From the NCBI GenBank assembly GCA_963969595.1, contig OZ018410.1, forward strand, positions 30,694,913-30,758,912: 64,000 nucleotides of DNA, given 5' to 3'. Position 1 is the first letter of the stretch. Every line of letters begins with the position of its first letter. Shown piece by piece: positions 61,318 to 64,000 of this stretch. The notes beneath the pieces were generated by a model. The model worked only from the letters and a program-made list of their open reading frames with translations. It did not search any database and was not told the DNA's origin. Made by a program: the position numbers and the translations under genes. The DNA is from Neckera pumila. Taxonomy: Eukaryota > Streptophyta > Bryopsida > Hypnales > Neckeraceae.

Positions 61318-62869
61318 ACGAATCCCCTGATGCATTCGTTGCCCGTGTAGAATGTGAAAACTATTGCACTTCTCTGTGTTTCGATATGTGGTGTGTACAT
61401 ATTGTACAGTACTGTACAATGCAAGGTTAGCCATTAATTTGCATTGGACTGATTTGCTGATGTTCGGCCCTGCTTACGATGTTTTCCAGTTCAAGACTCG
61501 TGCCGTGTGTGAGCGGATTACCTTACATCATGTAGCGTTGCAGGGTTTTGTCTCGTGACATCCGTCACATGTTCTTGCTTTGTGACCAATTTAAAATCCT
61601 TTTTTCCAGATCAGTTTCGTTATCTTTTGACTCTCATTTTGAGATTCAATTTGATGGTGGGGGCGGGGGCATCAACTGGAAATAGTTCTTTTATGGGAAG
61701 AAATCTCTGATTGGGTTTAACGTTGAGGGAAGACTGAGGGCTAAAGCTTCCTACAAAACTATGTGAAGAAGGTTCGGCAAATGGAACTATGCACGATGGT
61801 TGAGTCCTATTAGCTAGTATTCTGTAGAAATGAGGAAATGCAGGTATTCATCCTCTCATAGGATAATTGTTTGACTGATGATCACAAAGATGGGCTTGTC
61901 GATTCAAGGTTATTTGAGTCAAGTGATGCACCTATTATCTTCCAACACATCATGCCCCTAGTGGGGTGGGCAAGAATTGCCCAAGCAACCTTTAGAACTG
62001 ACACTCTTTACTCTGAGCCTCGCAATTGTTGGTCGCAGCATTGGGATGGTCACGATCTGACTTGTGGGTAGCTTAAATGGCCTGTCCCTCACCAATACAC
62101 CCATACCTCTTTAATTTCACACCGTTTGCTCTCACCAGACCCTAGGAAAGGCCAACCCAATTCAAAGCTCACTATTTGTCACTAGAAGTTGCAAACAAAT
62201 GTGATAATAAGAAGTTTGACAAGTGTGAGGGTTTGAAACCACTTCTTTTTCCTCTTGCAATTCCTCAAGTAATTTTTTGTCATGCAACACTACTGATTGT
62301 CACAATATATGATACGGAGTACTACGTATCATACATGATCCAAATTTCATTGATAATCATATGCATTTTGCGCACCTCGGTTGAACATGGACCCTTAAAC
62401 TACGACCTTGTAATTCACTTTTCAAGTGACCGAAGCAATATTTTCTTATCCTCCAGCTTATGTTCTCTCATGTCTGTAAGTCAAGTTACTTCCAAATCAG
62501 CTCCAAATATACGGCACAATTTTCTGGAGTTCTGCAAGTAGACATAAGCTCAGCATCATCAATCAATCAGCTCTTGCAATCTCCCTGACAGTCTCCCAAT
62601 TAGATGATCACCTGTCGGTGATGGCTGCCATTCAAATTGCTCCCCAGGCTTTCCTGCATCTGAATCCATTTTGTTTTATTGTTACTTTATGATGAGTTGG
62701 TGCCTCATCCCCATCCCCAAGGACAACCCAGGCTGGAGAGCTTTGAATTCTGCCTTCGCATGGTAGGACCTCCAAAATAATGCAGTTCCTATTTCTGCAG
62801 CCCAGGGAAGCTCTCTTCACACATTGTGAAGTTTCTCTAGAATCCTAGCTCTCCAGGTTGTGAGGCAGA
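61318..62869. other. AP2/ERF 3' flank and spacer
   Basis: No gene is supportable. The first part is probably 3' untranslated sequence. A 121-codon ORF at 62176-62541 lacks motifs. TACGGAGTA lies at 62313 within a small palindrome (GATACGGAGTACTACGTATC). Confidence 0.4.
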
Positions 62870-63292
62870 ATGGGGGAGATGAGAGGGCTAGTGTCCATGG
62901 TGCTGTTGTGCAGCTTGGCTTTTGCATTTTGTGGGCAAGCGCAAGACGTGAAAGGCCATCACCTGAGAGGCAGTCAGGAGATCACGAAGGGGCAGGCGAA
63001 ATTCAAGTGGTGTGCTCCTCCAAAAGCGTACCCTCCCCCTTATCCTAATACTCCGTATTCAGCCCCTCCTTATTCTCCCAGTCCTTCCCCTCCGCATTCG
63101 CCCAGTCCATCTCCACCACATTCGCCCAGTCCTTCACCTCCACATTCGCCCAGTCCTTCACCTCCGCATTCGCCCAGTCCGTCTCCACCGCATTCGCCCA
63201 GTCCATCTCCACCACATTCGCCCAGTCCTTCTGCACCACATTCTCCCAGTCCTTCACCTCCGTATTCGCCCAGTCCATCTCCACCATACTGA
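62870..63292 (+). CDS. Extensin-like hydroxyproline-rich secreted protein
   Basis: A single-exon ORF of 140 residues starts with a signal peptide (hydrophobic LVSMVLLCSLAFAF, likely cleaved near residue 25) and a ~35-residue spacer containing the only mature-region Cys (KWCAPPK). From about residue 62 to the end it is a tandem array of an eight-residue SPSPSPPH-type unit, with Tyr replacing His in the first and last units. SP-rich and Ser-Pro-Pro sequences are sites of proline hydroxylation and O-glycosylation in plant cell-wall proteins, so the product is probably an extensin/arabinogalactan-like wall protein. The unit is too short for the classic SPPPP extensin. The ATG at 62870 gives the signal peptide directly at the N-terminus. 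Confidence 0.85.
   Translation: MGEMRGLVSMVLLCSLAFAFCGQAQDVKGHHLRGSQEITKGQAKFKWCAPPKAYPPPYPNTPYSAPPYSPSPSPPHSPSPSPPHSPSPSPPHSPSPSPPHSPSPSPPHSPSPSPPHSPSPSAPHSPSPSPPYSPSPSPPY
63085..63286. repeat. 24-bp coding tandem repeat
   Basis: About eight copies of a CATTCGCCCAGTCC(A/T)TC-type 24-bp unit encode the SPSPPH array. Copies differ by a few third-position changes, which suggests recent expansion by slippage or unequal exchange. Confidence 0.9.
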
Positions 63293-64000
63293 TGAGTGCA
63301 TCTCTCCACAATTCGCATGGTTCGCAGTCAGGTATGACTGAAATGCAGCGACTTACATTCGCAGAAAGTCTTGCAAATTTGGTCCCTAAGTTCCATTTGC
63401 ATTCCAAGTACTCTACAGTTGTTGATCATTCATGTGTCACAAAAGACATACATTTCTCTAGATTTAGAGTTCGTGCTTGGTAGGACGGTATTTGTTTTTT
63501 GGTCATGTCGTACATCTGTCAGAATGATTCAATACCGAAGTTATGCAATAATTTTTATTCGTGTACTACATCTGTCAGACTCAAAATCAAAGTTATGGAT
63601 AGTGAAGTCAATGAACTGAGTCAGAGCCTTGAGGGTCAAATGATAACAGAATTTCTTCTAATTTCGGTTTGCTCAATTTTATGGTGTACTCTGTGCAGCG
63701 CAGATGGATGGATGTCTGAGTTTTGATGGTGTTTTTTGAGCGCAGGTGGGATTGAATTTGCAGCTTACGGAGAATGTGAAGGAATGGAAACGTGCAGATA
63801 TATATCGTGTTATATACAGTATTCCCAGATCAAGCTTCTGCAGTGTTCATGCTCTTGGGTTACGAAATGCAATTCGGCTCTGAGAATGGCTCCGCAAAAT
63901 CTGTAAGAAATTAGTGAGTGAGGGATCACCCTCTGATTGCATTTTTCAGTAGAGGGGAAGATGCACCCCACTGGAGTGAAATCCAAAACATCATGGTAAT
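63293..64000. other. 3' flank of the extensin-like gene
   Basis: No further gene is recognised to the end of the window. Confidence 0.45.

Noticed and set aside
62176..62541. 121-codon ORF downstream of the AP2/ERF gene
   Set aside because: No motif, hydrophobic composition typical of AT-rich chance frames, and no splice or leader context.

Overview
This window is nuclear DNA of a land plant. Four spliced genes belong to plant families: a plastid ribosomal protein L3 precursor, a NUP43-type nucleoporin, an EFFECTOR OF TRANSCRIPTION (ET) protein with a GIY-YIG-like domain, and an AP2/ERF factor. There is also an extensin-like cell-wall protein. Introns are GT-AG, and intergenic DNA is AT-rich and packed with nested transposons. 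I cannot fix the species. The mix would fit a bryophyte, lycophyte or fern, but that is inference.

Layout. 1-7.6 kb: a decayed plus-strand LINE (ORF1 with a zinc knuckle, then endonuclease and reverse transcriptase), interrupted by a 730-bp TIR element. 7.6-11.6 kb: a small MITE and a transposon-type protein ORF broken by two stops. 12.6-17.1 kb: nested TIR elements, a CACTA element and TTAA-flanked elements. 17.6-19.0 kb: RPL3. 21.2-25.2 kb: a full-length palindromic element, then a decayed pogo-type transposase with a small CACTA-like MITE inside its reading frame. 28.7-31.7 kb: NUP43. 33.1-35.8 kb: an unrecognised coiled-coil gene whose six exons join in phase. 38.1-38.9 kb: a minus-strand LINE 3' fragment. 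39.7-49.6 kb: four TTAA-flanked elements, one carrying a third copy of the 730-bp family, plus a Harbinger-type MITE. 51.2-55.1 kb: ET gene. 58.6-61.3 kb: AP2/ERF gene with a repeat-rich intron. 62.9-63.3 kb: extensin-like gene.

Main discovery. Six copies of a ~0.9-kb non-autonomous element begin CCCCTAAAGG, end with its reverse complement, and mostly sit between TTAA tetranucleotides, which are piggyBac-like hallmarks. A second family (TIR GGGTGATTGCAAGAAACACT, 4-bp target duplication, ~730-750 bp) has three copies. Each family has inserted into the other. Uninterrupted relatives elsewhere in the window serve as empty sites and define both insertions to the base. To my knowledge piggyBac-like elements are rarely described in land plants.

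The host genes look like unrelated single genes rather than a cluster. Exon boundaries come from reading frames, splice dinucleotides and family recognition only; no transcript evidence was available.
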